Made by a program: the position numbers and the translations under genes. A stretch of 64,000 nt of DNA. Origin: SG-bin9 sp049323835. Its GTDB lineage: Bacteria > Pseudomonadota > Alphaproteobacteria > Rhizobiales > Xanthobacteraceae. The notes beneath the pieces are model-generated. The model was not told where the DNA came from. It did not search any database and saw only the letters and a list, made by a program, of their open reading frames with translations. Numbering within the stretch: the stretch's first letter is position 1; every line of letters starts with the position of its first letter. Below, piece after piece: positions 1-8,194 of the stretch. The DNA lies in the NCBI GenBank assembly GCA_049323835.1, contig JBMOOJ010000075.1, forward strand, positions 50,341-114,340. The letters are read 5' to 3'.

Positions 1-739
1 CGTCGATGGCGACCGTGACCCGGTTGACCGGCTCCTTCATGGCGCCGACGCCGAGCGACGTGCCGCAGGCGATCAGATCGCCCGGCAGCAAGGTCATATC
101 GTGCGAAATCTTGCTGACGAGCTGCTGCGCAGTGAAGATCATGTCCGCGATCGGATAGGACTGCCGTTCCTCGCCATTGAGTATCGTGCGCACGACAAGT
201 GCCGACGGATCGACACCGGTCGCGATTACCGGACCGAACGGACAGAAGCTGTCGAAGCCCTTGGCGCGCGCCCACTGCGGAAACGTATTGTCCTTGTTGA
301 TAATGTCGGCAGCAGTGACGTCGTTGACGCAGGTGTAGCCGAGGATAAACGCATCAGCCTCGTCCACAGTTACACTAGAGCAAGTCTTGCCGATGACGAT
401 ACCGAGTTCACCTTCATAGACGACTTTGCCGTCGTAGGATTTCGGCCGCGTCACCACACTCCCCGGCAACGCCACGCTCGTCGGCGCCTTCAGCAAATAC
501 AGCGGTTCGGGCGGCTCGGGCACGTTGAGCTTCGCCGCCAGCGCATGAAAATTATTCCACAGCGCAACGATCTTCGAGGGCACCACGGGCGCCAGCAGTT
601 CGACATCGCTCAGCGCCAGCATCGCTCCAGTCGCCATTGGTGCATCGAACAAATCGCCCGTATGCACTGTGATCCGGTCACCATCGAGCGAACCGAAACC
701 GGCTGCGGATTGATGGCGGAAACGTACCCAGTTGGTCAC
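1..739 (-). CDS. Fumarylacetoacetate hydrolase (FAH) family protein, C-terminus cut by window edge
   Basis: Reading the minus strand from a GTG at 739 gives an open frame of 246 codons that runs off the left edge. The frame contains typical FAH-family stretches: VTRPKSYDGKVVYEGELGIV-like metal-site sequence, FILGYTCVNDVTAAD and, near the edge, TLLPGDLIACGTSLGVG. The family binds Mg/Ca and hydrolyses or decarboxylates C-C bonds of oxo-acids in aromatic catabolism, but the substrate of this member cannot be told. The GTG start is chosen because GGGAG lies six bases upstream; a nearby upstream ATG is out of frame. Family members are usually about 280 residues, so roughly 35 residues are missing. 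A repeat-filled gap separates it from panE, so co-transcription is uncertain. Confidence 0.85.
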   Translation of the reverse strand, partial: MTNWVRFRHQSAAGFGSLDGDRITVHTGDLFDAPMATGAMLALSDVELLAPVVPSKIVALWNNFHALAAKLNVPEPPEPLYLLKAPTSVALPGSVVTRPKSYDGKVVYEGELGIVIGKTCSSVTVDEADAFILGYTCVNDVTAADIINKDNTFPQWARAKGFDSFCPFGPVIATGVDPSALVVRTILNGEERQSYPIADMIFTAQQLVSKISHDMTLLPGDLIACGTSLGVGAMKEPVNRVTVAID

Positions 740-759
740 GGCGCACTCCCATTTCTATC

Positions 760-920
760 GTCATGGCCGGGCATAGCCGTTCGAAGAACGGCGTCGCGGA
801 GCCTGTCATCGGGCTCGCCGGAGGCGAGACCCGGTGGCTCGCCTATGACCGGCCATCCACGTCTTTGTTGCTGAGGTTTTGCTAAGGCGTGGATGCCCGC
901 GACAAGCGCGGGCATGACGA
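760..920. repeat. Intergenic palindromic repeat element
   Basis: The gap between the FAH-family gene and panE holds no gene. It ends in a perfect hairpin, ATGCCCGCG (893-901), loop ACAAG, CGCGGGCAT (907-915), and the words GGCCATCCACG and GGCGTGGATGCC face each other as a longer imperfect inverted repeat. This layout looks like the short dispersed palindromes I recall from Bradyrhizobium and Rhodopseudomonas intergenic regions. The hairpin could also act as a transcription terminator for panE. Confidence 0.55.
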
Positions 921-934
921 AGATAGAGTGACAC

Positions 935-1912
935 TCAATACAGGCCCGCGACCCTGGCGCGCTGGATCGTCAGCGCCAGCACGGTGTCGATCGCCGGCGT
1001 CGGGATTTCGGCAAGCCGTCCCATTTCCTGCACCACCGTCACCAGCGGATCAATTTCCATGGCGCGGCTGCGTTCGAGATCCTGCAACATCGACGTCTTG
1101 TGCGCGCCGACCTTGCGCGCACCTTCGATGCGTCGCTCGACATCGACACGAAATTTCACGCCGAACTTCTCGGCGATCGCCTGCGCCTCCAGCATCATCG
1201 CCTTCGCAACCGCGCGGGTGCCGCCATCGCCGGCAATCACGTCGAGCGTCGCATGGGTCAGCGCGCTGATTGGATTGAAGCTGACATTGCCCCATAGCTT
1301 CAGCCAGATTTCGTCGCGGACGCGATCGAGCACCGGCGCATTCAGGCCGGCCGTGGTAAATAGCGCGGACAGACGCTCGACGTCTGCCGTCGTCTCGCCC
1401 GACGGCTCGCCGATCGGAAACCTGTCACCGTAGACATGACGGATGACGCCGGGCGCCTCGATCTCGGTCGCCGGGTAGACGATGCAGCCGATCGCGCGTT
1501 CCGGCCCGAGTTCGTTCCACAGTCGGCCGCCGGGATCGACGCTTTCGAGCGTCCTGCCCTCGAATGCGTTGCCGCCGTGCTTGTAAAAGTACCAGTAGGG
1601 AATGCCGTTCACCGCGGTCACGACGCGCGTGTGCTTGCCGAGCAGCGGCTTCATTCTGTCGAGCGCGCCGGTGACCGAGTGTGCCTTCAGCGCGATGATG
1701 ATGTAATCCTGCTCGCCAAGCTCCGCCGGATTGTCCGTCGTCCTGGGATGCACCACGCGCTCTTCATCTTCGATGAGAAGCTTAAGTCCGTTGTCCTGCA
1801 TGGCCTGAAGATGCGCGCCACGCGCGACGAGACTGACATCCGCACCAGCCTGCACGAACTGAACACCGAGATATCCGCCGATGGCGCCTGCGCCATAAAT
1901 GCAAACCTTCAT
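935..1912 (-). CDS. panE: 2-dehydropantoate 2-reductase (ketopantoate reductase) family
   Basis: 325 residues, the usual size for PanE/ApbA. The N-terminus carries the NADP-binding Rossmann motif GAGAIGG (about residues 8-14) followed by ARG, typical for recognition of the NADP phosphate. The C-terminal helical domain has the family stretch WLKLWGNVSFNPISAL with the catalytic lysine, and later SMLQD...EID, which holds the conserved glutamate region. The enzyme reduces ketopantoate to pantoate for pantothenate and CoA synthesis, although many paralogues in catabolic regions have unknown 2-oxoacid substrates. It lies 111 bases downstream of the CBS gene on the same strand and may be co-transcribed with it from the operator at 2528. 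A CoA-supply role fits a CoA-dependent oxalate pathway, but that is inference. Confidence 0.8.
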   Translation of the reverse strand: MKVCIYGAGAIGGYLGVQFVQAGADVSLVARGAHLQAMQDNGLKLLIEDEERVVHPRTTDNPAELGEQDYIIIALKAHSVTGALDRMKPLLGKHTRVVTAVNGIPYWYFYKHGGNAFEGRTLESVDPGGRLWNELGPERAIGCIVYPATEIEAPGVIRHVYGDRFPIGEPSGETTADVERLSALFTTAGLNAPVLDRVRDEIWLKLWGNVSFNPISALTHATLDVIAGDGGTRAVAKAMMLEAQAIAEKFGVKFRVDVERRIEGARKVGAHKTSMLQDLERSRAMEIDPLVTVVQEMGRLAEIPTPAIDTVLALTIQRARVAGLY

Positions 1913-2023
1913 ATGATCGTCCCGGTGTTGGAGAAAGGAGCTGCGGCTTCCGCGCGGCCATTGCGGCCGAGCGAGGTCGTGGCAGGCAGAGCCTGCATCA
2001 GCGCTCGCTGCGCGAGGCTGTGA

Positions 2024-2482
2024 TCAGTTCATGTAGTTGCGGGCGTCGACCGCCGGCGCGGCTGCGGCCGCCGTCGTGCTCGCGGTGGCCACAACCACCG
2101 TGTTGATATCGCGCATGCTGATGACGCCGATAAGTGTATGCCCTTCCAGCACCGGCAGATGCCGGATGTGGTGCTCGTCCATCAGCAGCCGGACATGCTC
2201 GATGCTGTCTTGCGCCGTGCAGGTGATCAGCTTCTGCACCTCGATCAGCTTCGAGACCGGCAGCGAGGCGCAGGCCGCGCCGTGATCGGCAATCGCGCGG
2301 GCGACATCGCGCTCCGAGAACATGCCGACGACCGTATTTCCCTCAGTCCGGCAGACGTCCTTGACGACGAGGGCGCCGACATTCTCGCGCCGCAGCAGCT
2401 TCGCGGCGGTATCGACCGTCTCGTTCATCCGGATCGTGGCAATGCGTGAACCCTTGTGACGCAGAATATCTCCGACGTTCAT
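2024..2482 (-). CDS. Twin CBS-domain protein
   Basis: 152 residues made almost entirely of two CBS repeats: the first about residues 7-65 (ending VVGMFSERDVARAI) and the second about 75-130 (HHIRHLPVLEGHTLIGVISMRDI). There is no attached enzyme or transport domain, so it is a stand-alone adenosyl-ligand sensor of unknown target. The ATG at 2482 is preferred over the GTG one codon upstream because GAGGAGG sits five bases before it. A low-complexity Thr/Ala-rich tail follows the second CBS. A perfect 17-bp operator (2528-2544) lies 45 bases upstream of the start, which ties the gene to the oxalate regulon. CBS pairs commonly bind AMP, ATP or related nucleotides; the ligand here is not known. 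Confidence 0.88.
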   Translation of the reverse strand: MNVGDILRHKGSRIATIRMNETVDTAAKLLRRENVGALVVKDVCRTEGNTVVGMFSERDVARAIADHGAACASLPVSKLIEVQKLITCTAQDSIEHVRLLMDEHHIRHLPVLEGHTLIGVISMRDINTVVVATASTTAAAAAPAVDARNYMN

Positions 2483-2527
2483 CACGGCCTCCTCGGCGCT
2501 GGGATTATCATCTCAGTAGCATCATTC

Positions 2528-2544
2528 TGGTATACATTATACCA
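2528..2544. promoter_or_regulatory. Putative GntR operator upstream of CBS gene (site 1)
   Basis: TGGTATACATTATACCA is a perfect TGGTAT-N5-ATACCA inverted repeat. It lies 45 bases upstream of the CBS gene start and matches five other sites in the first 18.3 kb with the same half-sites and the same five-base spacer. Binding by the GntR/FCD regulator at 12051-12788 is inferred. Confidence 0.7.
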
Positions 2545-2668
2545 ATCTGCAAGGCCGTTTTTGCCCTCCCATCCCGCATGCCGGGAAACTCCCGGGACCG
2601 ATTTCTGCGGAAGACTGGATTCATCCGCCTGCCGCCGTGCCTTGGGATTGCCACAACATCTCCGGCAC

Positions 2669-2697
2669 AAAAAAACGCGGCATCCGGGGATGCCGCG
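2669..2697 (-). terminator. Rho-independent terminator of sucC-sucD
   Basis: On the minus strand a GC-rich hairpin (arms at 2676-2685 and 2688-2697) is followed directly by seven T residues. It begins 30 bases after the sucD stop codon. Confidence 0.85.
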
Positions 2698-2726
2698 CTG
2701 TCAGTCGCTCGGGGAATTTCGAGAGA

Positions 2727-3611
2727 TTATCCGTTCAAAACCTCGACCAGCGTCTTGCCGAGGCGTGCCGGCGACGGCGACACGCGGATGCCTGCGGCTT
2801 CCATCGCGGCAATCTTTGATTCTGCGTCACCTTTCCCACCGGCGATGATCGCGCCTGCATGGCCCATGCGGCGGCCGGGAGGCGCGGTACGGCCCGCGAT
2901 GAAGCCGACCATCGGCTTCTTGCGGCCGCGCTTCGCCTCGTCCTTGATGAACTGCGCGGCGTCTTCCTCCGACGAACCGCCGATCTCGCCAATCATGACG
3001 ATCGACTTCGTCTCCGGATCGGCCAAGAAGAGCTCCAGCATCGAAATGAAATCGGTGCCCTTCACCGGATCGCCGCCGATGCCGACGGCCGTCGTCTGGC
3101 CGAGACCTTCGGCAGTCGTCTGGAACACGGCTTCATACGTCAGCGTGCCGGAGCGCGAGACGATGCCAACGTTGCCCTTCTTGAAAATGTTACCCGGCAT
3201 GATGCCGATCTTGCATTCACCCGCAGTCATCACGCCCGGACAGTTCGGGCCGATCAGGCGGGACTTCGATCCATCGAGCGAGCGGCGTACACGAATCATG
3301 TCAGCCACCGGAATGCCTTCGGTGATGCAGACGATCAGCGGCATCTCCGCGTCGATCGCCTCGCAGATCGCGTCCGCCGCACCCGGCGGCGGAACATAGA
3401 TCACACTCGCATCTGCGCCGGTCTTCTCGCGTGCTTCGGCCACGGTGTCGAACACCGGCAGACCGAGATGGGTCGAACCGCCCTTTCCCGGCGAGGTGCC
3501 GCCGACCATCTTCGTCCCATAGAGCATCGCCTGCTCGGAATGGAAGGTGCCGTTCTTGCCGGTGAAGCCCTGGCAGATGACTTTGGTGTTGTTGCTGATG
3601 AGAATCGACAT
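2727..3611 (-). CDS. sucD: Succinate-CoA ligase (ADP-forming) alpha subunit, paralogue in oxalate region
   Basis: 294 residues, full length for SucD. Seen are the CoA-binding Rossmann stretch (VICQGFTGKNGTFHSEQA), GPNCPGVMTAGE, SRSGTLTYE and the phospho-histidine loop RRMGHAGAI near the C-terminus. With SucC it forms the heteromeric ligase that interconverts succinate, CoA and ATP with succinyl-CoA via phosphohistidine. Its ATG overlaps the sucC stop by one base (TAATG), so translation is coupled. The pair is away from any visible TCA-cycle gene and has its own operator-like site and terminator, so it may be a pathway-specific copy rather than the housekeeping one. A malate-CoA ligase (MtkB-like) role cannot be excluded by eye. 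Confidence 0.85.
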   Translation of the reverse strand: MSILISNNTKVICQGFTGKNGTFHSEQAMLYGTKMVGGTSPGKGGSTHLGLPVFDTVAEAREKTGADASVIYVPPPGAADAICEAIDAEMPLIVCITEGIPVADMIRVRRSLDGSKSRLIGPNCPGVMTAGECKIGIMPGNIFKKGNVGIVSRSGTLTYEAVFQTTAEGLGQTTAVGIGGDPVKGTDFISMLELFLADPETKSIVMIGEIGGSSEEDAAQFIKDEAKRGRKKPMVGFIAGRTAPPGRRMGHAGAIIAGGKGDAESKIAAMEAAGIRVSPSPARLGKTLVEVLNG

Positions 3612-4816
3612 TACGCGGCTTCCTTCTTCGAGGTGGCCTTGACGATCTTCTGAGCCGCATCGTCGAGATCGTCGGCGGGAACCACGTTAAGCCCGGATTC
3701 ATTGATGATCTTCTTGCCGAGCTCGACGTTGGTGCCTTCGAGGCGGACCACGAGCGGCACGGCAAGACCGACCTCCCTCACCGCGGCGACGACGCCCTCG
3801 GCGACCACGTCGCAGCGCATGATGCCACCGAAGATGTTGACGAGGATGCCTTTCACGTTCGGGTCAGAGGTGATGATCTTGAATGCAGCCGCAACCTTCT
3901 CCTTGGTCGCGCCACCGCCGACATCGAGGAAGTTCGCCGGCGTCGCGCCGTACAGCTTGATGATGTCCATGGTCGCCATCGCGAGGCCCGCGCCGTTGAC
4001 CATGCAGCCGATCGTGCCTTCGAGCGCGATGTAGTTGAGATCGTACTTCGACGCCTCGATCTCCTTCGCATCCTCTTCGGTCAGATCGCGCAACTTCAGC
4101 AAGTCTTGATGACGGTAAAGCGCGTTCGAATCGAAATTGATCTTGGCATCGAGGCAGCGCAGTTCGCCCTGTTTGGTGACGACCAGCGGATTGACCTCGA
4201 GCATTGCCATGTCGGTTTCGACGAAGGCACGATAGAGCTGCGCGACGAGTTTCTCGGCCTGCTTCGCGAGATCGCCGGTGAGCCCGAGCGTCTGCGCGAC
4301 CTTGCGGCCGTGGTGCGGCATCGCGCCGGTCGACGGATCGACCGAGAACGTCACGATCTTGTCCGGCGTGTCGTGCGCCACCATCTCAATATCCATGCCG
4401 CCTTCGGTCGAGACCACGAAAGCGACGCGCGAGGTCTCGCGATCGACCAGCATCGAGAGATAGAACTCCCTGGCGATATCGGAACCGTCCTCGATATAGA
4501 GACGGTTGACCTGCTTGCCGGCCGGACCGGTCTGCACGGTCACGAGCGTCCGGCCGAGCATCTCCTTCGCATGCGCGGCGACTTCGTCGACGGATTTCGC
4601 GAGGCGCACGCCACCCTTCGCATCAGGCGGCAGTTCCTTGAACTTGCCCTTGCCGCGCCCGCCGGCATGAATCTGCGACTTCACCACGTACACCGGACCC
4701 GGCAATGCCTTCGCCGCGGCGATCGCTTCATCAACACTGAGCGCCGGCGCACCCGCCGAAACCGCGACCCCGAAACGCTTCAGGATCGCCTTGCCTTGAT
4801 ACTCGTGGATGTTCAT
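3611..4816 (-). CDS. sucC: Succinate-CoA ligase (ADP-forming) beta subunit, paralogue in oxalate region
   Basis: 401 residues from the start MNIHEYQGKAILKRFGV, the standard N-terminus of SucC; an upstream extension of 11 codons is rejected because AGGGAGA lies just before the ATG at 4816. The ATP-grasp domain (about 1-230) shows the lysine/glycine-rich VKSQIHAGGRGKGK loop, and the C-terminal domain has the FLDVGGGATKEKV and NIFGGIMRCD signatures. It supplies nucleotide binding and specificity to the SucCD ligase. The start lies 56 bases downstream of a 17-bp operator-like site (4873-4889). The first gene of the two-gene operon; the likely role is to charge succinate (or another short diacid) with CoA. 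Confidence 0.87.
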   Translation of the reverse strand: MNIHEYQGKAILKRFGVAVSAGAPALSVDEAIAAAKALPGPVYVVKSQIHAGGRGKGKFKELPPDAKGGVRLAKSVDEVAAHAKEMLGRTLVTVQTGPAGKQVNRLYIEDGSDIAREFYLSMLVDRETSRVAFVVSTEGGMDIEMVAHDTPDKIVTFSVDPSTGAMPHHGRKVAQTLGLTGDLAKQAEKLVAQLYRAFVETDMAMLEVNPLVVTKQGELRCLDAKINFDSNALYRHQDLLKLRDLTEEDAKEIEASKYDLNYIALEGTIGCMVNGAGLAMATMDIIKLYGATPANFLDVGGGATKEKVAAAFKIITSDPNVKGILVNIFGGIMRCDVVAEGVVAAVREVGLAVPLVVRLEGTNVELGKKIINESGLNVVPADDLDDAAQKIVKATSKKEAA

Positions 4817-4872
4817 CGCGTTCTCCCTTAAGCCGGACGGCAGTGCCAAAGCGGGCTCTCACCCACATTATT

Positions 4873-4889
4873 ATGTATTATGTATACCA
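4873..4889. promoter_or_regulatory. Putative GntR operator upstream of sucC (site 2)
   Basis: ATGTATTATGTATACCA keeps the ATACCA half-site and the five-base spacer of the regulon consensus; the other half matches TGGTAT only in its last four positions (GTAT). It is the weakest of the six sites and sits 56 bases before the sucC start. Confidence 0.5.
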
Positions 4890-4968
4890 GAACTGCATTG
4901 AAAGCGAAAAGTCAATGTCTGCATCACATTTGAGGACATGCCATCCAAACAGCCACATCCCGAAACGC

Positions 4969-5003
4969 GGGAGGCGCACCATCACCTGATGAGTGCGCCT
5001 CCC
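4969..5003 (-). terminator. Hairpin downstream of tctA
   Basis: An 11-bp perfect stem (GGGAGGCGCAC at 4969-4979 pairing with 4993-5003) lies 38 bases past the tctA stop on the minus strand. The following T-tract is poor, so it may be a weak or Rho-assisted terminator that separates the transporter operon from sucCD. Confidence 0.55.
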
Positions 5004-5040
5004 GAACCCAAATGTGCCGCGGAGAATGTCTCCGCCGGAG

Positions 5041-6546
5041 TTACGCCGTTGCCGGACGGCTCCGCAGGCGCGAAAGGCCTTCCTGGATCACCGACCAGAA
5101 CAGGGCGATCAAGCCAAGAACCATGATCGTGCTGACCAGCCAGTTGGAGAAGAAGATGCCGAGCGAGCCCTGCGAGCCGAGCAACGATTGCCGGAATGCC
5201 TCTTCCGCCTTGTCGCCGAGCACGATGGCGAGCACGAGCGGCGCCAGCGGATAGCCCGTCTTCTTCAACAGGTAGCCGAGCACGCCGAACACCAGCATCA
5301 ACGCCACGTCGAAGGTGCTGTTGTGCACCGAGTACGCGCCAATGGCGCAGAGCACGAGGATCAGCGGTGCGATGATGCTGAACGGAATGCGCAGGATCGC
5401 CGCAAAGATCGGCACGCAGGTCAGGACCACAAGCAGACCGGCGAGATTGCCGAGATACATCGAGGCGATCAGACCCCAGACGAAATCCTTCTGCTCGACG
5501 AAGAGCATCGGACCTGGCTGGAGACCCCAGATCAGGAGACCACCGAGCAGCACGGCCGCGGTCGGCGAGCCCGGCACGCCGAGCGAAAGCATCGGCAGCA
5601 GCGCGGCGGTACCCGCAGCGTGAGCCGCGGTTTCCGGCGCGACGACGCCCTCGACCTCACCCTTGCCGAAGTTCTTGCCGTTGCGCGACATGCGCTTGGC
5701 GATGCCGTAGCTCATGAACGACGCCGGAGTCGCACCGGCGGGCGTGATGCCCATCCAGCAGCCGATGATGCAGGAGCGCAGCGAGGTCATCCAGTAGCGC
5801 GGCAGTTCCTTCCACGTCTGGATCACGACGCCCATGCTGATCTTCGCCTTGCCGCCGCGGAACGCGAGGCCCTCTTCCATCGTCAGCAGGATTTCGCCGA
5901 TGCCGAAGAGGCCGATCACGGCAATCAAGAAGTCGAAGCCGTTCAGCAATTCGGTGAAGCCGAAGGTCAGGCGCAGACTGCCGGTGACAGAGTCGAGGCC
6001 GACGGCCGCGAGCGCGAAGCCGATCATCATGGCTGCGATCGTCTTGAATGGCGGCTCCTTACTGAGACCGACGAAACTGCAGAAGGCGAGGAAGTAGACG
6101 GCGAATTTCTCGGCGGGTCCGAACTTCAGCGCCAGCGTCGCAACCAGCGGCGCGACCAGCGTGATCATGATGACGGCAAAGAACGCGCCGACGAACGACG
6201 AGGTGAATGCAGCGGTCAGCGCCTCGCCCGCCTTGCCTTGCTGGGCCATCGGATAGCCGTCGAATGTGGTCGCGACCGACCACGGCTCGCCTGGAATGTT
6301 GAACAGCACCGAGGTGATGGCGCCGCCGAACAGCGCTCCCCAGTAGATACAGGAGAGCATGATGATCGCCGATGTCGGCGGCATGCTGAACGTCAGCGGC
6401 AGCAGGATCGCGACGCCGTTGGCGCCGCCCAGGCCCGGCAACACGCCGATGATAACGCCCAGTACGATGCCGAGGATCATCACCATGATGTTGAACGGCT
6501 GCAGGGCGACGGCGAAGCCCTGAAACAAGTTGAAAAGCTCTTCCAT
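5041..6546 (-). CDS. tctA: TTT transporter large membrane subunit TctA
   Basis: 501 residues, the usual TctA length, with about 10-12 hydrophobic segments. It starts with the family sequence LPGLGGANGVAILLPLTF and contains the second, repeated motif near the middle (GITPAGATPASFMSYGIAKR), followed by AHAAGTAALLPMLSLGVPGSPTAAVLLGG split over two helices. TctA forms the sodium- or proton-coupled carboxylate permease of a tripartite tricarboxylate transporter. It is the last gene of a tctC-tctB-tctA operon with a 41-base gap to tctB. The placement between sucCD and frc/oxc, and the operator at 8618, suggest oxalate or another short organic acid as cargo; this is inference. Confidence 0.92.
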   Translation of the reverse strand: MEELFNLFQGFAVALQPFNIMVMILGIVLGVIIGVLPGLGGANGVAILLPLTFSMPPTSAIIMLSCIYWGALFGGAITSVLFNIPGEPWSVATTFDGYPMAQQGKAGEALTAAFTSSFVGAFFAVIMITLVAPLVATLALKFGPAEKFAVYFLAFCSFVGLSKEPPFKTIAAMMIGFALAAVGLDSVTGSLRLTFGFTELLNGFDFLIAVIGLFGIGEILLTMEEGLAFRGGKAKISMGVVIQTWKELPRYWMTSLRSCIIGCWMGITPAGATPASFMSYGIAKRMSRNGKNFGKGEVEGVVAPETAAHAAGTAALLPMLSLGVPGSPTAAVLLGGLLIWGLQPGPMLFVEQKDFVWGLIASMYLGNLAGLLVVLTCVPIFAAILRIPFSIIAPLILVLCAIGAYSVHNSTFDVALMLVFGVLGYLLKKTGYPLAPLVLAIVLGDKAEEAFRQSLLGSQGSLGIFFSNWLVSTIMVLGLIALFWSVIQEGLSRLRSRPATA

Positions 6547-6587
6547 AGTCGTGTGTCCCGAAACGAAGCGTGATGCGTGTGAGAGGC

Positions 6588-7082
6588 TTAGAGACCGATC
6601 AGGTTTTCAATCGGTCCCTTTGGCAGCGGGACCAGGAACCAGCGCTCGAATAGAAGATAAGCGAGGACGGGAACACCGATGGAAACGCCGGCGACCATCG
6701 CCCAGTTGTACTTGCCGAGCCAGCGCATGAACGCGGCAATGAAGATGATGGAGGCCACGTACAGGCCGATAAAAGGAATCGCAGCTGCGTAGATCGTCGT
6801 CGGGATCAAGACGCTCATCACCTGACGGAGTTGCTGCCACTCAGCGAACAGGCCCTCGGCTTCGCGCCAGTTGTTCCAGAGATTGATGAGGCTCGCGCCG
6901 ACGATGCACAGCCCGATGTAGAGCGGAAAGAATCCGGCGCGCGGACCTTCGGCGCCCCAGCCGGTGCCAGCCTTCACGCTGCCGACGATCACCAGGACTC
7001 CGAAAAGACCGATCAGGGCCGTCACACCCGTCTCGACGGCCTTGTGCGAGGGGCCGGCATTGCCTGAATTATGCGTTGTCAT
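6588..7082 (-). CDS. tctB: TTT transporter small membrane subunit TctB
   Basis: 164 residues with four predicted membrane segments (about 18-37, 51-67, 91-110 and 126-147), the expected shape of a TctB/DUF1468 protein. There is little sequence motif to quote because the family is poorly conserved; the assignment rests on size, topology and position between tctC and tctA. It is the small permease partner needed for TTT transport. A gap of about 100 bases separates it from tctC. Confidence 0.88.
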   Translation of the reverse strand: MTTHNSGNAGPSHKAVETGVTALIGLFGVLVIVGSVKAGTGWGAEGPRAGFFPLYIGLCIVGASLINLWNNWREAEGLFAEWQQLRQVMSVLIPTTIYAAAIPFIGLYVASIIFIAAFMRWLGKYNWAMVAGVSIGVPVLAYLLFERWFLVPLPKGPIENLIGL

Positions 7083-7180
7083 TGGATCTCCATCCGCGGC
7101 CGGTTCTCCGGCGGGCGCGCAGCCCGCCGGTAGTCCCCGGAAAACAAGGTTCGATCAGTTCGACACTCAGTTCGGACTTG

Positions 7181-8194
7181 TCAGTTCGACTTTGCGAGGA
7201 AATCCGCTTCCCGCATCAGTTTTTCGTGCCGCTTTTCCTCGGTCTCGACCCACTTGGCGTATTCAGCGCCCACCATGAAGGTCGTATTGAAAGCACCTGT
7301 CTTCATCAGGTCCTTCCACTCCGGCGTTTCGCGCACCTTCTTGAACAACTCGACGTAGTAGTCGACCTGATCCTTGGTCGCGCGCGGCGACATGAAAATG
7401 CCGCGCAGCATCACATACTCCAGATCCAGACCTTGCGACTTGCAGGTCGGGATATCCTTCCAGGCCTTACCGTCCGCCACCGGTTCGTCATACGCCAAGG
7501 TTTTCGAGTCGAAAACGCAGAGCGGACGCACCTTGCCGCCACGCCACTGCGCAACCGCCTCGATCGGGTTGTTGACCGTCGAGTCGACATGGTTGCCGAC
7601 GAGTTGGACTGCGACCTCTCCACCGCCCTTGTAAGGGATGTAGGTGAACTTGCCGCCGGTCGCCTTCTCGATCGCGACCGTAATGATCTGGTCTTCCTGC
7701 TTCGAGCCCGTGCCGCCCATCTTCATCGAGCCGGGAGGCGCGGCCTTGACGGCATCGACGTAGTCCTTGACGCTCTTGTAGGGCTTCTCGGCGTTCACCC
7801 AGAGCACGAACTCGTCGAGCGCAAGCATCGCAACCGGCGTCAGATCCTTCCAGTTGAACGGAATCCCCGTCGCGAGCGGCGTGGTGAACAGGTTCGACAG
7901 CGTGATGATGATCTTGTGCGGGTTGTTGGCCGACGACTTGACGTCGAGGAAGCCTTCGCCGCCGGCGCCGCCCGACTTGTTGATGACGACAAGCGGCTGC
8001 TTCATCAGGTTGTGCTTGGTGACGATGCCCTGGATCGTACGGGCCATCTGGTCTGCGCCGCCGCCGGTTCCCGCCGGAATGATGAACTCGACCGGCCGCG
8101 TCGGTTCCCACGCCGCGGACGCCGGAGCCGCGACAGCACCAATGCATGCCGCGACGGCAGCACCCAGTGTGTAGTGCAAGACAGAATGCTTCAT
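7181..8194 (-). CDS. tctC: TTT periplasmic solute-binding protein (Bug family, TctC)
   Basis: 337 residues with a clear signal peptide ending in APASA near residue 27, so the protein is exported. The mature part starts with the Bug signature WEPTRPVEFIIPAGTGGGADQMART split by the usual glycine-rich loop, and has GGAGGEGF and YIPYKGGGEV later, which are conserved carboxylate-binding regions. It captures a carboxylate in the periplasm and delivers it to TctAB. It is the first gene of the operon; an operator-like 17-bp palindrome lies 424 bases upstream, with no gene between. Cargo is not predictable from sequence alone. Confidence 0.93.
   Translation of the reverse strand: MKHSVLHYTLGAAVAACIGAVAAPASAAWEPTRPVEFIIPAGTGGGADQMARTIQGIVTKHNLMKQPLVVINKSGGAGGEGFLDVKSSANNPHKIIITLSNLFTTPLATGIPFNWKDLTPVAMLALDEFVLWVNAEKPYKSVKDYVDAVKAAPPGSMKMGGTGSKQEDQIITVAIEKATGGKFTYIPYKGGGEVAVQLVGNHVDSTVNNPIEAVAQWRGGKVRPLCVFDSKTLAYDEPVADGKAWKDIPTCKSQGLDLEYVMLRGIFMSPRATKDQVDYYVELFKKVRETPEWKDLMKTGAFNTTFMVGAEYAKWVETEEKRHEKLMREADFLAKSN

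Noticed and set aside
5041..6573. Long plus-strand open frame rich in Arg, His, Asp and Glu opposite tctA
   Set aside because: It is the complement of a real membrane protein gene; composition and lack of family features show it is a shadow frame.
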